Source: Chloroflexota bacterium (GTDB taxonomy: Bacteria; Chloroflexota; Anaerolineae; Anaerolineales; Villigracilaceae). From it: a stretch of 50,631 nucleotides of DNA. A model generated the notes under the pieces. That model was not told the DNA's origin. It saw nothing but the letters and a program-made list of their open reading frames with translations, and made no database searches. This document shows positions 19,955 to 27,091 of this stretch, piece after piece. A program made the translations under genes and the position numbers. Numbering within the stretch: the stretch's first letter is position 1; each line of letters opens with the position of its first letter. The DNA is taken from NCBI GenBank assembly GCA_016219545.1, contig JACRMH010000014.1, positions 1 through 50,631 on the forward strand, given 5' to 3'.

Positions 19955-19968
19955 GTTATTTATGTCAC
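19955..19968 (-). promoter_or_regulatory. CRP/FNR-like half-site and promoter upstream of the delta-60 gene
   Basis: Reads GTGACATAAATAAC on the minus strand (preceded by T, giving TGTGA), 111 bp before the ATG. A consensus -10 TATAAT lies at 19929-19924, placing the site centre near -44. TTGTGT, 18 bp before the -10, could be the -35. Confidence 0.4.
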
Positions 19969-20020
19969 AGTTTGATATAAGACTAGATCAAAAGTCCCTC
20001 ATGGTGAGACAGACGATGCA

Positions 20021-20131
20021 TCATTGCTTCTCCAACCCATATGCCATTAGCAATTCTTCATCTTCCAAAATACTTCGTCAACTCATCAGCCGCGATTTGA
20101 CTATCATTCTGGATTATAGCAAACTTCCAAA
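20021..20131 (-). pseudogene. Decayed fragment of the cbiO 3' end
   Basis: About 95 bp align with the 3' end of cbiO (20829-20925) in the same orientation. Translation gives AIIQNDSQIAADELTK, a frameshift, then ILEDEELLMAYGLEKQ and a stop. The intact gene ends DDGQIVADGLTRDILEDEEL...HGLEKP. The ATPase core is absent. With the intact cbiO end it forms a direct repeat flanking the lipoprotein gene at 20141-20737, pointing to a past duplication or insertion there. Confidence 0.8.
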
Positions 20132-20140
20132 GCAACCTAA

Positions 20141-20737
20141 TTATTGAACAATGATCCTCACATAAGGGTAGCATGCCCAGTGGATCGCGCCATCCACTCC
20201 GGGGATCAAAACAGCCCAAACCATGATCTGCCTTTCAAGCTCCTCGGGGGACTTGGCATCAAGAATGACCTCGAATGTTTCACCGGGCTTTAACTTGGGA
20301 ATATCCACTTTCAATATTGTAGTCATTTCGGGACCAGTTTGATATTCGAGGCGGGCTCCATTTTCCCATTTCTGCGTGCCTTTATTTACAATGGTCCATC
20401 GAACGTCAAAACTCTCCCGATGGCGGAAGGTCGTATCATCGGCAGGCTGTTGGGAAATTATGTCACACACATAACTGGGCTGACTCGTGGGAAGGATCTG
20501 CGGATTCACAATCGTCGGGATGGGAACCGCTGTAGGGGAAACGATCTGGGTGGCAGTTGGAAGCGGGGTAAAGGTTGGCGGGATCGGGCTTGGCTGCGCT
20601 GTAAGGGTTAATGCCACAGAGGTCTCTATCTCATTTGCGATCTGCGCGACATCCGGGGTTGGTTGTTGCCCCGCACAAGCAGCGAGCAGATTAAGAAATA
20701 CAAAAGCAAGAAAAATTCGGGATGAGGTTTTGATCAT
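20141..20737 (-). CDS. Lipoprotein with NBR1-type Ig-like domain
   Basis: 198 aa from the ATG at 20737, which has AAAGGAC upstream; the frame is open further upstream but without lipobox logic. A type II signal peptide ends in LLAAC (Cys21). A PT-rich spacer (about 45-90) and one Ig-like domain (about 95-195) follow, the latter carrying the FDVRWTIVNKGTQKWENG pattern of 'next to BRCA1' central-domain folds (WxxxNxGTxxWxxG). It is likely an outward-facing lipoprotein with a binding role. It sits 86 bp after cbiO in the same direction, so it may be co-transcribed, but nothing in its sequence links it to metal uptake. Confidence 0.82.
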   Translation of the reverse strand: MIKTSSRIFLAFVFLNLLAACAGQQPTPDVAQIANEIETSVALTLTAQPSPIPPTFTPLPTATQIVSPTAVPIPTIVNPQILPTSQPSYVCDIISQQPADDTTFRHRESFDVRWTIVNKGTQKWENGARLEYQTGPEMTTILKVDIPKLKPGETFEVILDAKSPEELERQIMVWAVLIPGVDGAIHWACYPYVRIIVQ

Positions 20738-20823
20738 ATTTCGTCCTTTGATCACAGTCCATAACGACAATATTCTGGATTGCAATATTGCCATAAGTTT
20801 ATCCTCTTTTCGCAAAAGAAAAT

Positions 20824-21579
20824 CTACGGCTTTTCCAACCCATGTGCCGTCAACAATTCTTCGTCTTCCAAAATATCTCGCGTCAATCCATCCGCAACGA
20901 TCTGCCCATCGTCCATTACAACGGTGCGCGGAAATAATTCCTGCACCAGTCGCATATCATGAGTGGAGACCAGCATCGTGATCGGAAGTTCGCGCAGTAA
21001 ATTGATCAAGGACCGGCGCGCCCGCGGATCGAGCCCGGCAGACGGTTCATCCAAAACCAGAACACTAGGGTTCATGGACAAGACCGTTGCAATGGCAATG
21101 CGCTTTTTCTCTCCCACACTTAAATGGTGTGACAGGCGGTCTTTGAAAGCAGACATGCGCACTGCTTCCAATGCGGAGGTGACACGAGCGCGCACATCTG
21201 CCTCGGGCAGTCCCATGTGGAGCGGACCGAAAGCCACATCCTCGAAAACTGTCGGCGAGAAAAGTTGGTCGTCGGGATTCTGGAACACGAGTCCCACCAT
21301 TGAACGGATGACAGGCAAATTGTTACGGCTGAGGCGCAGACCTCGCAACTCAATTTCGCCGCGCCCTTCCAATATCCCGTTCAGGTGCAGCATCAAAGTG
21401 GATTTGCCCGCGCCGTTCGGACCAACCAGCGCCACCTTGTCGCCAGAACATAAATTCAAAGAGATGCCGCGCAATGCAACATGACCATCAGGATACGAGA
21501 AATGCAGGTCGCGCACTTTCAGCACATCGCCTTCACTTTCGGGAAAAACCATTTTATGGATCGGGTGTGTAATTGGCAT
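20824..21579 (-). CDS. cbiO: ECF transporter ATPase CbiO (cobalt/nickel)
   Basis: 251 aa. The ATG at 21579 shares its A with the TAA stop of cbiQ (TAATG), which implies translational coupling; the open frame extends 21 codons upstream inside cbiQ but that part is unlike the family. Walker A GPNGAGKST at about 53-61, Q-loop in VFQNPDDQLFSP, ABC signature LSVGEKKRIAIA, Walker B VLVLDEPSAGLDP and a switch His in STHDM. The enzyme hydrolyses ATP to drive metal uptake through CbiQ and CbiM in the cytoplasmic membrane. Its 3' end is duplicated as a remnant at 20021-20131. Confidence 0.92.
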   Translation of the reverse strand: MPITHPIHKMVFPESEGDVLKVRDLHFSYPDGHVALRGISLNLCSGDKVALVGPNGAGKSTLMLHLNGILEGRGEIELRGLRLSRNNLPVIRSMVGLVFQNPDDQLFSPTVFEDVAFGPLHMGLPEADVRARVTSALEAVRMSAFKDRLSHHLSVGEKKRIAIATVLSMNPSVLVLDEPSAGLDPRARRSLINLLRELPITMLVSTHDMRLVQELFPRTVVMDDGQIVADGLTRDILEDEELLTAHGLEKP

Positions 21580-22370
21580 TAGAACCATCCAACGAATTGA
21601 GTTGCAAGAATAAACAGAAATGCGGCAAGAGCATAAGCCCAATCACGGGCGTGAAGTTCATGCGGATTAAGAGTCAGCAACTGGCCATCGTAGCCGCGCG
21701 CCAACATCGCGTTATAGATGCGATCACTGCGCTCGTAGCTTCGCAAAAATAATTGACCTGACATGTTCCCCGCCACGCGCGCACGCCACAACACGCCTCC
21801 ACCTGACCTTTGTCCTGCTGCCGCCGCCGAACGAGATTGCCTCGCCCTCAGCAGACGCATAACCTCATCCGTCAGCACAAATAGATAGCGATACAAAAAC
21901 GCGATGATGGTCGTGAGAATGGCAGGCACTCGCAAATGTTCAAAAGCATGAATGAGATCAGGAAAACGAGTTACCGCCACCAGCAATATCGCCATCTGCA
22001 CCGATAACCAAGAGCGAATCACAATGCTGATGAAACGCAGCAATCCTGCATCTGTGACCGTAAAATCCCACATCATAAAATGAAATTGAGAGAGCGGCTT
22101 GCCGGGGACTGAAAACAAAACTGTGATAGCGACCAACGCAAATGGCAGGGCAATAAATGAACGCCGAAAGGTGTAGCCCAAACCTAAATCTGAAAGCGCA
22201 TTCGCAAGGATTAGAAAGAGCCATGCCAGCCCGAAAGCCATCCATGCGCCATCGGGAAGCAAGGCATTTGAAAGAATGAAAGCGATTGCCACCACGACTT
22301 TGATGCGTGGATCAAGGCGGTGAAGTGCGCTGTCGTGATGATGATAACGGTCGAAGGCGTCTGAGTGCAT
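21579..22370 (-). CDS. cbiQ: ECF transporter transmembrane component CbiQ
   Basis: 263 aa, with several hydrophobic segments and the start MHSDAFDRYHHHDSALHRLD, common in CbiQ proteins. The coupling-helix motif LARGYDG is near residue 220 and an Arg-rich segment (LLRARQSRS) lies near 175. It links the ATPase to the substrate-binding CbiM. It overlaps cbiO by one base and starts 20 bp after cbiM. No Shine-Dalgarno sequence is visible before its ATG; that space is taken by GATTTACG-type short repeats (22371-22412), so translation may depend on coupling to cbiM. Confidence 0.92.
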   Translation of the reverse strand: MHSDAFDRYHHHDSALHRLDPRIKVVVAIAFILSNALLPDGAWMAFGLAWLFLILANALSDLGLGYTFRRSFIALPFALVAITVLFSVPGKPLSQFHFMMWDFTVTDAGLLRFISIVIRSWLSVQMAILLVAVTRFPDLIHAFEHLRVPAILTTIIAFLYRYLFVLTDEVMRLLRARQSRSAAAAGQRSGGGVLWRARVAGNMSGQLFLRSYERSDRIYNAMLARGYDGQLLTLNPHELHARDWAYALAAFLFILATQFVGWF

Positions 22371-22390
22371 AGTGATTTACGATTTTAGAT

Positions 22391-23365
22391 TTACGGTTTA
22401 CGATTTTCGATTGGTGGTCGAGTAGCCTGAATGTTATTGGACTGCGTGTTGAGTCCGCGTTTATTTTGCATCGAACGCCCTGTGATGAAAACAATTGCCA
22501 GAACAACAATAATACCAATCACGCCTGCAACAATTTTTGAGGCTGATACAGATTCAAGGAAAGGGACCGTGTATCCAGCCAATGGTCCGCTGGCTGTTTG
22601 AGCCGATTGAATGAATCCGAGGTCTGTGGCGACACGATTGAGTCCATCCGGGTTGGTGGATGCAAAAGGGGAAAGCAGAACAACTATCAGTGTGAGCAAG
22701 ACACCGGTCAAAATCCAGCCGCGGCCGCCTTGTGCAGATTCTGTCCCTTCGCCTAAAAGGTCGGGACGGGTACGTATAATGAAGAGCACGGCTGCCACAG
22801 TGATCAAGGCCTCGCCGAACCCGATAAAAGCATGGAAAAATAACATGGCAGGGACGATCACTTGCAATTGTGCATTTCCACTTAGCCATATTTGTAATGC
22901 AGTGGAAAGCGCTCCAGCCATGACAGATAACCAGGCCGCGACTCCGATAACTGCCAACTTGACCGTGCGGTTGCTGCCGATCACAGAGCGGTATAAACCA
23001 TATCCAACCGCACAAGTCAGCAAACCCATGTTAAGGATGTTCGCGCCCATCACGATCAGTCCGCCATCTTGAAAGAGGAGTCCCTGCACGGCGATGACGG
23101 CTGTCATCACCAGCATTCCCGCCCACGGACCCAGTGCAATAGCCGCCAGCACGCCACCAAGCAAGTGACCGGATGTGCCCCCCAGAACCGGAAAATTGAT
23201 CATCTGCGCGGCAAAGATGAAGGCTGCCATGACACCCATTAAAGGAACCTGTCTCTCGCCAAGCGATTTATTCGTGCGTGAGATGGCAACTCCAAGAGTA
23301 ATGATCGTAATCGCCCAGCAGATCAGCGAGACTGTAATGCTGAGAAAATTATCCGGGATGTGCAT
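22391..23365 (-). CDS. cbiM: ECF transporter substrate-capture protein CbiM fused to a CbiN-like PDGL domain
   Basis: 324 aa from the internal ATG at 23365 that gives MHIPDNFLS; in this family the N-terminal Met and His2 bind the metal. An in-frame ATG at 23389 with a better ribosome site (AAAAGGAA) would add eight residues. There are about seven hydrophobic segments, with conserved QMINFPVLGGTSGHLLGG at about 55-75. After about residue 225, FASTNPDGLNRVATDLGF and a last membrane helix match the PDGLE/CbiN-like domain, so one protein carries both roles. Metal identity (Co or Ni) cannot be read from the sequence. The last few codons (IENRKP) come from a short intergenic-type repeat. Confidence 0.9.
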   Translation of the reverse strand: MHIPDNFLSITVSLICWAITIITLGVAISRTNKSLGERQVPLMGVMAAFIFAAQMINFPVLGGTSGHLLGGVLAAIALGPWAGMLVMTAVIAVQGLLFQDGGLIVMGANILNMGLLTCAVGYGLYRSVIGSNRTVKLAVIGVAAWLSVMAGALSTALQIWLSGNAQLQVIVPAMLFFHAFIGFGEALITVAAVLFIIRTRPDLLGEGTESAQGGRGWILTGVLLTLIVVLLSPFASTNPDGLNRVATDLGFIQSAQTASGPLAGYTVPFLESVSASKIVAGVIGIIVVLAIVFITGRSMQNKRGLNTQSNNIQATRPPIENRKP

Positions 23366-23408
23366 AGGTTGAATGGGAGAATAAAGCATATAGGATTCCT
23401 TTTAATAT

Positions 23409-23522
23409 CATGTCGCTGCGAGGCGATGTTGTTCTTGCCGAAGCAGTCTCCCTACAATATGGGGGTTGCTCACCGCACTGGCGCGCGGCGCAAGTGTCGG
23501 GCTAACGCCCTCGCAACGACAT
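23409..23522. repeat. MITE/REP-like element between fur and cbiM
   Basis: About 113 bp with ends atgtcgctgcgagg and cctcgcaacgacat (one mismatch between the inverted ends) and an inner gccgaagcagtctccc. The same end and inner sequences occur at 26941-27032 and 28137-28253. It fills the gap between the regulator gene and cbiM. Confidence 0.75.
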
Positions 23523-23526
23523 AGTC

Positions 23527-23946
23527 TTATGACTGACAATCCGAACACAAACCAAAAAATGTGACATGGCTTGAATCCAATTTATAGCCAGTCAATGACT
23601 CAAGCTGGCGATATAAAGTTTTGAAGGGAGTATGTTCCACTTGAATGGTCTTGCCGCATTGATGACAGATCAAATGGTGATGTTGACCTTCCGCCAGTTC
23701 ATACACTATTTTTCCATTGCCGATATGAGCGGCGAGCAGGAGTTTTTTTTCGGCAAGGTCTTCCAGCGTACGATACACTGTCGGCTCGGTAAGGCTGGGG
23801 AATTCCTTGCGCGCCTGTTTATAGACCTGGGTCGGCGAGAGGTGTCCGCCCGCATGGTGGAGCACATGCAGGATGGCCATTCTTTGAGGCGTCATCCGCA
23901 ATCCTTGGGCGCGTAATTGGGGAGCATAGTTGATCGCACAGGTCAT
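23527..23946 (-). CDS. Fur-family metal-responsive repressor
   Basis: 139 aa. Winged-helix DNA-binding part (about 8-85, LRMTPQRMAILHVL and TEPTVYRTLEDL) and a dimerisation part with GQHHHLICHQCGK. Cys94/Cys97 and Cys134/Cys137 form two CxxC pairs typical of a structural zinc site. AAGGAA precedes the ATG. It is the first gene upstream of the CbiM-Q-O operon on the same strand, so control of that metal uptake system (a Nur-, Zur- or Fur-like role) is a reasonable inference. I do not see a clear operator palindrome before it, and the metal it senses is unknown. Confidence 0.9.
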   Translation of the reverse strand: MTCAINYAPQLRAQGLRMTPQRMAILHVLHHAGGHLSPTQVYKQARKEFPSLTEPTVYRTLEDLAEKKLLLAAHIGNGKIVYELAEGQHHHLICHQCGKTIQVEHTPFKTLYRQLESLTGYKLDSSHVTFFGLCSDCQS

Positions 23947-24027
23947 GGGGAATTCCTTATTGCAACTTTTTACAGTAGTATGAATCTAGAACAGCATAGA
24001 CACAGGTTTCTTACGTGAGAAAAAAAA

Positions 24028-24062
24028 TCTCCTTTCTTCTGATTTTGAAAGAAGAAAGGAGA
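24028..24062 (-). terminator. Terminator of the 231-aa lipoprotein gene
   Basis: A 13-bp stem (tctcctttcttct / agaagaaaggaga) with a 9-nt loop, followed on the minus strand by seven T. It lies 34 bp after the stop codon at 24096. Confidence 0.85.
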
Positions 24063-24095
24063 AAGAAATATCAGAGTACAGTTTTAATGTTACGA

Positions 24096-24791
24096 CTATG
24101 GTTCCCACACGAAATGGATGAGTGCTGCAAGCTTAGGTGTGCCAGTACTCATATCCATGCCGGCAATCCAGGTTTGCCAATCCAGTCCGCCGTATGCATC
24201 TGTACCGGGGAAATGCACGGAGTAGTAATTCATGCTTGGATAGGGCCAGGTAGTGTTATAGCTGGCACCGCCTAATTTGATCTGATTACAAGCAAGTTGA
24301 GCGGTGGGCGTGAAAACAACTTGAAGAGTAGGCAGGATGACCTCATGGAATGCGCCAAGCGTAGGGAGTCCGCTTCCAAAGGAGAGTCCCCAATCTGCTT
24401 GAAATGTGGTTTCAAAGACGAACTTGGCATGTTCGACATCATAGTTGACCACATTGCCATTTCTATAAAAGCGGACGTCCATGCCGATGGATGGAGATAC
24501 AAGCGACGAAAGCAAGGCGCCATCTTGATTTGCAATGGCCTTGCTGAAAGATACGATCAAGTCGCGCGCACGCGGGTCATCACAAAAGGGAACCACTCCA
24601 GTTGAGGCGCTGGTCGGCACGGATGTGGCGATCTGCGTCAGCAGAGGGACGGGGGTAAATGTTGCAGGGGCGATCAGTGTTAGTTGGGGAGTGGCAGATG
24701 GCAGGGCGGTCGGAAGCGGGGTTGTGCTCACGGGCATGGCACAGCTTGTGAGCGTCACCAAGATCAGAACAGAAAATATTTTGAATTTCAT
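24096..24791 (-). CDS. Lipoprotein of unknown function
   Basis: 231 aa from the ATG at 24791, chosen because AAGGAG lies 7 bp before it and it begins a type II signal peptide ending in LTSC (Cys17). A Thr/Pro-rich spacer (about 20-65) leads to a globular part (about 70-231) with DPRARDLIVSFSKAIANQDG and a C-terminal YYSVHFPGTDAYGGLDW stretch. The globular part resembles NTF2-like or related 'unknown lipoprotein' folds only loosely, so I do not assign a function. It is transcribed away from the T-box promoter at 24843 and has its own terminator. Confidence 0.82.
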   Translation of the reverse strand: MKFKIFSVLILVTLTSCAMPVSTTPLPTALPSATPQLTLIAPATFTPVPLLTQIATSVPTSASTGVVPFCDDPRARDLIVSFSKAIANQDGALLSSLVSPSIGMDVRFYRNGNVVNYDVEHAKFVFETTFQADWGLSFGSGLPTLGAFHEVILPTLQVVFTPTAQLACNQIKLGGASYNTTWPYPSMNYYSVHFPGTDAYGGLDWQTWIAGMDMSTGTPKLAALIHFVWEP

Positions 24792-24842
24792 TTTCGTCTC
24801 CTTATCAAAAAAAATCGTCATACTCATTGTACTCTTTTTCCA

Positions 24843-24870
24843 TTGACATTTTTTTGGTTCTGCATATAAT
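24843..24870 (+). promoter_or_regulatory. Consensus sigma-70 promoter of the Trp T-box operon
   Basis: TTGACA at 24843-24848 and TATAAT at 24865-24870, both perfect hexamers, 16 bp apart. Expected transcription start is near 24877, just before T-box stem I. Confidence 0.85.
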
Positions 24871-24876
24871 CAGCCA

Positions 24877-25253
24877 AAATAATAAGGCTGTGACGAGGAC
24901 GAGTAAGCTTGTACGACGGTTCAGAGAGCAGGTGAACATAGTGAGAGACCTGCCCGAGACGACAAGACCGAATGGCCCTCCGAGCTGCAAAGGCAAAAAC
25001 AGTTTGATAGTTACATGGTCGAATTGTCGAGTAGCCTAAGCCGGGAACTGCGTCCGTTATCATAGCAGAGTCACTTAGCGACTAGCAGACCAAACTACTA
25101 ACCGACTAGCTGACTACAAGAGTGAGGCTGGCTTCCCGTTGCATCATAACGGGATTTTTTGTTAATAAGCCATAGGTCGGCCTAAGTTGGGTGGCACCAC
25201 GGATGCGAATCAATCAGCGTTCGTCCCTTTTGGGATGAACGCTGTATTTTTTT
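24877..25253 (+). ncRNA. T-box leader, tryptophan type
   Basis: Stem I has gacgaggacgagta (AGTA loop E strand at 24902-24905), the AGAGAG distal motif (24923-24928) and the opposite GAA strand followed by UGG at 24973-24975, the proposed Trp specifier. The T-box core GGTGGCACCACG is at 25190-25201; its UGGC bulge fits a tRNA ending GCCA, and bacterial tRNA-Trp has discriminator G. The terminator (25215-25244, 13 bp) is followed by TATTTTTTT. An extra short stem with T tract (25136-25160) is probably stem III. Uncharged tRNA-Trp should allow read-through into the small ORF and trpB. Class is certain; the specifier is read by eye. Confidence 0.93.
25215..25252 (+). terminator. T-box attenuator terminator
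   Basis: cagcgttcgtccc pairs with gggatgaacgctg (one G-U) around a TTTT loop and is followed by a U tract. It competes with the antiterminator that contains the GGTGGCACCACG core just upstream. Confidence 0.92.
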
Positions 25254-25259
25254 AACCCA

Positions 25260-25325
25260 AGACCTGACAGGTTTATACAGCGGTTCGATCAAAAAAATAC
25301 GCCGTGATTAAAACCTGTCAGGTCT
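25260..25325. repeat. 15-bp inverted repeat between T-box terminator and the small ORF
   Basis: agacctgacaggttt (25260-25274) and aaacctgtcaggtct (25311-25325) are exact inverted copies 36 bp apart; each arm is itself nearly palindromic. In read-through RNA it would form a stem just before the ribosome site of the 49-aa ORF. Confidence 0.8.
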
Positions 25326-25351
25326 GCACCATGAATAAAAAAGGAGACTTT

Positions 25352-25501
25352 ATGAATACACCACAACCAGAACAACAGGAAGTCAATTTGCAGGAACGTG
25401 CCATTGAAACGCTGACCGATAATTCCCTGCCGGCCGCACAAGTGATCGAAGATCAGAACGATGACGCAGAACTAAACTCCGCGCCGCGCTTTATTCCATA
25501 A
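25352..25501 (+). CDS. 49-aa acidic protein under Trp T-box control
   Basis: The ATG at 25352 has aaaaaaggagacttt upstream, a strong ribosome site. The product (starts [14 protein letters not shown], ends NSAPRFIP) is acidic and polar, with no membrane segment or cysteine and no family I recognise. It is the first reading frame after the T-box terminator and lies 58 bp before trpB, so it should be expressed when tRNA-Trp is uncharged. It has no Trp codon, so it is not a classical leader peptide. Its reality rests on the ribosome site and position only. Confidence 0.6.
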   Translation: MNTPQPEQQEVNLQERAIETLTDNSLPAAQVIEDQNDDAELNSAPRFIP

Positions 25502-25524
25502 AGGTCACGTTACAAACGTGACCT
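25502..25524 (+). repeat. GTCAC/GTGAC hairpin between the small ORF and trpB
   Basis: aggtcacgtt and aacgtgacct form a 10-bp stem with an ACA loop right after the stop codon of the 49-aa ORF. Similar hairpins follow stop codons at 32885-32917 and 33814-33832. No U tract, so not a terminator. Confidence 0.75.
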
Positions 25525-25559
25525 ACACAAACCATACATCATATTATTTGGAGGAACCC

Positions 25560-26933
25560 ATGACTGACCAAACCCGCTTTCAATTGAACGAATCTGACCT
25601 GCCGAAATTCTGGTACAACATCTATGCAGACAGCCCGGTCGCCCCGACCCCGGTCCTGCATCCCGGTACGATGGAGCCGGTCACCCCTGACTTTTTGTCC
25701 GTGCTCTTCCCAATGGACTTGATCATGCAGGAGATCAGCACCGAACGCTATATTGAGATCCCCGAAGAAGTGCGCGAGATCTATAAACTCTATCGTCCCA
25801 CTCCCCTCCTGCGCGCCCGCAGACTGGAAAAAGCGCTCGGCACTCCGGCACACATCTACTATAAATATGAAGGCGTGTCGCCTTCCGGGAGTCACAAACC
25901 GAACACTGCTATCCCGCAGGCTTTTTATAACAAGATCGCTGGCACAAAGGCACTAACCACTGAAACCGGTGCCGGCCAATGGGGCGCATCACTCGCTTTT
26001 GCATGTAATGTCTTCGGGCTAGACCTTGAAATTTACATGGTGAAAGTTTCTTATCAGCAGAAACCATATCGCCGCCACATGATGGAAACCTACGGCGCGA
26101 CAGTTTATGCCAGCCCCACAGACCGCACGAATTACGGACGCTCCGTTCTGGCTACGACTCCCAACAACCTTGGCTCATTAGGCATTGCCATTTCAGAAGC
26201 AGTTGAAGTTGCGGCCACATCCAACGGCGCAAAGAAATATAGCTTGGGCTCGGTGTTGAATCATGTGCTCATGCATCAGACCGTGATCGGTGAAGAAGCC
26301 TTGAAGCAAATGGATATGGCCAATGAATATCCCGATGTGGTCATCGGCTGTGTAGGCGGCGGATCAAACTTCGCCGGGATTGCCTATCCTTTCCTGCGAG
26401 AGAATCTCAAGAATGGAAAGCGCGCCCGTCTCGTTGCTGTTGAACCCACTGCAACCCCATCCTTGACCAAAGGTCAATACACCTTTGATTATGGCGACAC
26501 TGCGAAGATGGCTCCCATCGTCAAGATGCATACGTTGGGACATGACTTTATGCCGGCGGGAATCCACGCGGGCGGATTGCGCTATCACGGTATGGCGCCA
26601 AGCGTCAGCGCTTTGGTGGATGCGGGTCTGATAGATGCAGTGGCCGTCAGACAAAAAGCAACTTTCGAAGCGGCAGTCCAATTCGCCAAAGCGGAAGGGA
26701 TCATCCCGGCGCCAGAGTCATCACACGCCATCCGCGCCGCAATTGACGAGGCCTTGGATGCAAAAGCCAAAGGCGAGAAGCGTGTGATCCTGTTCAATCT
26801 TTCGGGTCATGGTAATTTCGATATGGTGGCTTATGAAAACTATCTCAGCGGGAAGCTGGAAGATTTTGATTATCCCGAAGAGGCGATCAAAGAATCCATG
26901 AGCAAATTGCCACAGGTGAGTATCCCTGCTTAG
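25560..26933 (+). CDS. trpB: TrpB-like tryptophan synthase beta chain (TrpB2 type)
   Basis: 457 aa from the ATG at 25560, placed 6 bp after GGAGGA; the longer frame from 25518 has no such site. The N-terminal extension and [15 protein letters not shown] identify the TrpB2 branch; Lys113 in that motif is the PLP lysine. [10 protein letters not shown] (about 263-272) is the phosphate-binding loop and ETGAGQWG lies near 138. The enzyme joins indole and serine to make tryptophan in the cytoplasm, using PLP. TrpB2 proteins often stand alone as salvage enzymes; no trpA is visible here. The Trp-type T-box upstream agrees with this role. Confidence 0.95.
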   Translation: MTDQTRFQLNESDLPKFWYNIYADSPVAPTPVLHPGTMEPVTPDFLSVLFPMDLIMQEISTERYIEIPEEVREIYKLYRPTPLLRARRLEKALGTPAHIYYKYEGVSPSGSHKPNTAIPQAFYNKIAGTKALTTETGAGQWGASLAFACNVFGLDLEIYMVKVSYQQKPYRRHMMETYGATVYASPTDRTNYGRSVLATTPNNLGSLGIAISEAVEVAATSNGAKKYSLGSVLNHVLMHQTVIGEEALKQMDMANEYPDVVIGCVGGGSNFAGIAYPFLRENLKNGKRARLVAVEPTATPSLTKGQYTFDYGDTAKMAPIVKMHTLGHDFMPAGIHAGGLRYHGMAPSVSALVDAGLIDAVAVRQKATFEAAVQFAKAEGIIPAPESSHAIRAAIDEALDAKAKGEKRVILFNLSGHGNFDMVAYENYLSGKLEDFDYPEEAIKESMSKLPQVSIPA

Positions 26934-26940
26934 TGATTTC

Positions 26941-27032
26941 CGTCATTGCGAGCCGTTCTTTGGCGAAGCAATCTCATTCTCCGTCAAGGGGATTGCTTCG
27001 TCGCTCACTACCGTTCGCTCCTCGCAATGACG
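26941..27032. repeat. MITE/REP-like element after trpB
   Basis: Perfect 12-bp inverted ends (cgtcattgcgag / ctcgcaatgacg) with inner gcgaagcaatctc and gagattgcttc-like parts. Related to 23409-23522 and 28137-28253. Confidence 0.8.
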
Positions 27033-27040
27033 AGTCCTGC

Positions 27041-27084
27041 ATCAACAAAAAGTCCGCCAATTCTTTGGCGGACTTTTTGTTGAT
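27041..27084. terminator. Bidirectional terminator between trpB and the DUF4349 gene
   Basis: Perfect 20-bp stem (GC core gtccgccaa) with a TTCT loop and A5/T5 tracts on both sides, between two converging genes. Confidence 0.92.
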
Positions 27085-27091
27085 GGGTTGA

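Noticed and set aside
19962..20147. 61-aa plus-strand frame
   Set aside because: It is the antisense of the decayed cbiO 3' end; a similar shadow exists opposite the intact cbiO end.
20487..20981. 164-aa plus-strand frame
   Set aside because: It runs antisense across the NBR1-Ig lipoprotein and the cbiO end, with no family features.
24860..25260. Possible CRISPR-like or tandem repeat from the recurring gactagc strings
   Set aside because: The repeats are part of the T-box leader's linker and stem regions; there is no spacer-repeat regularity.
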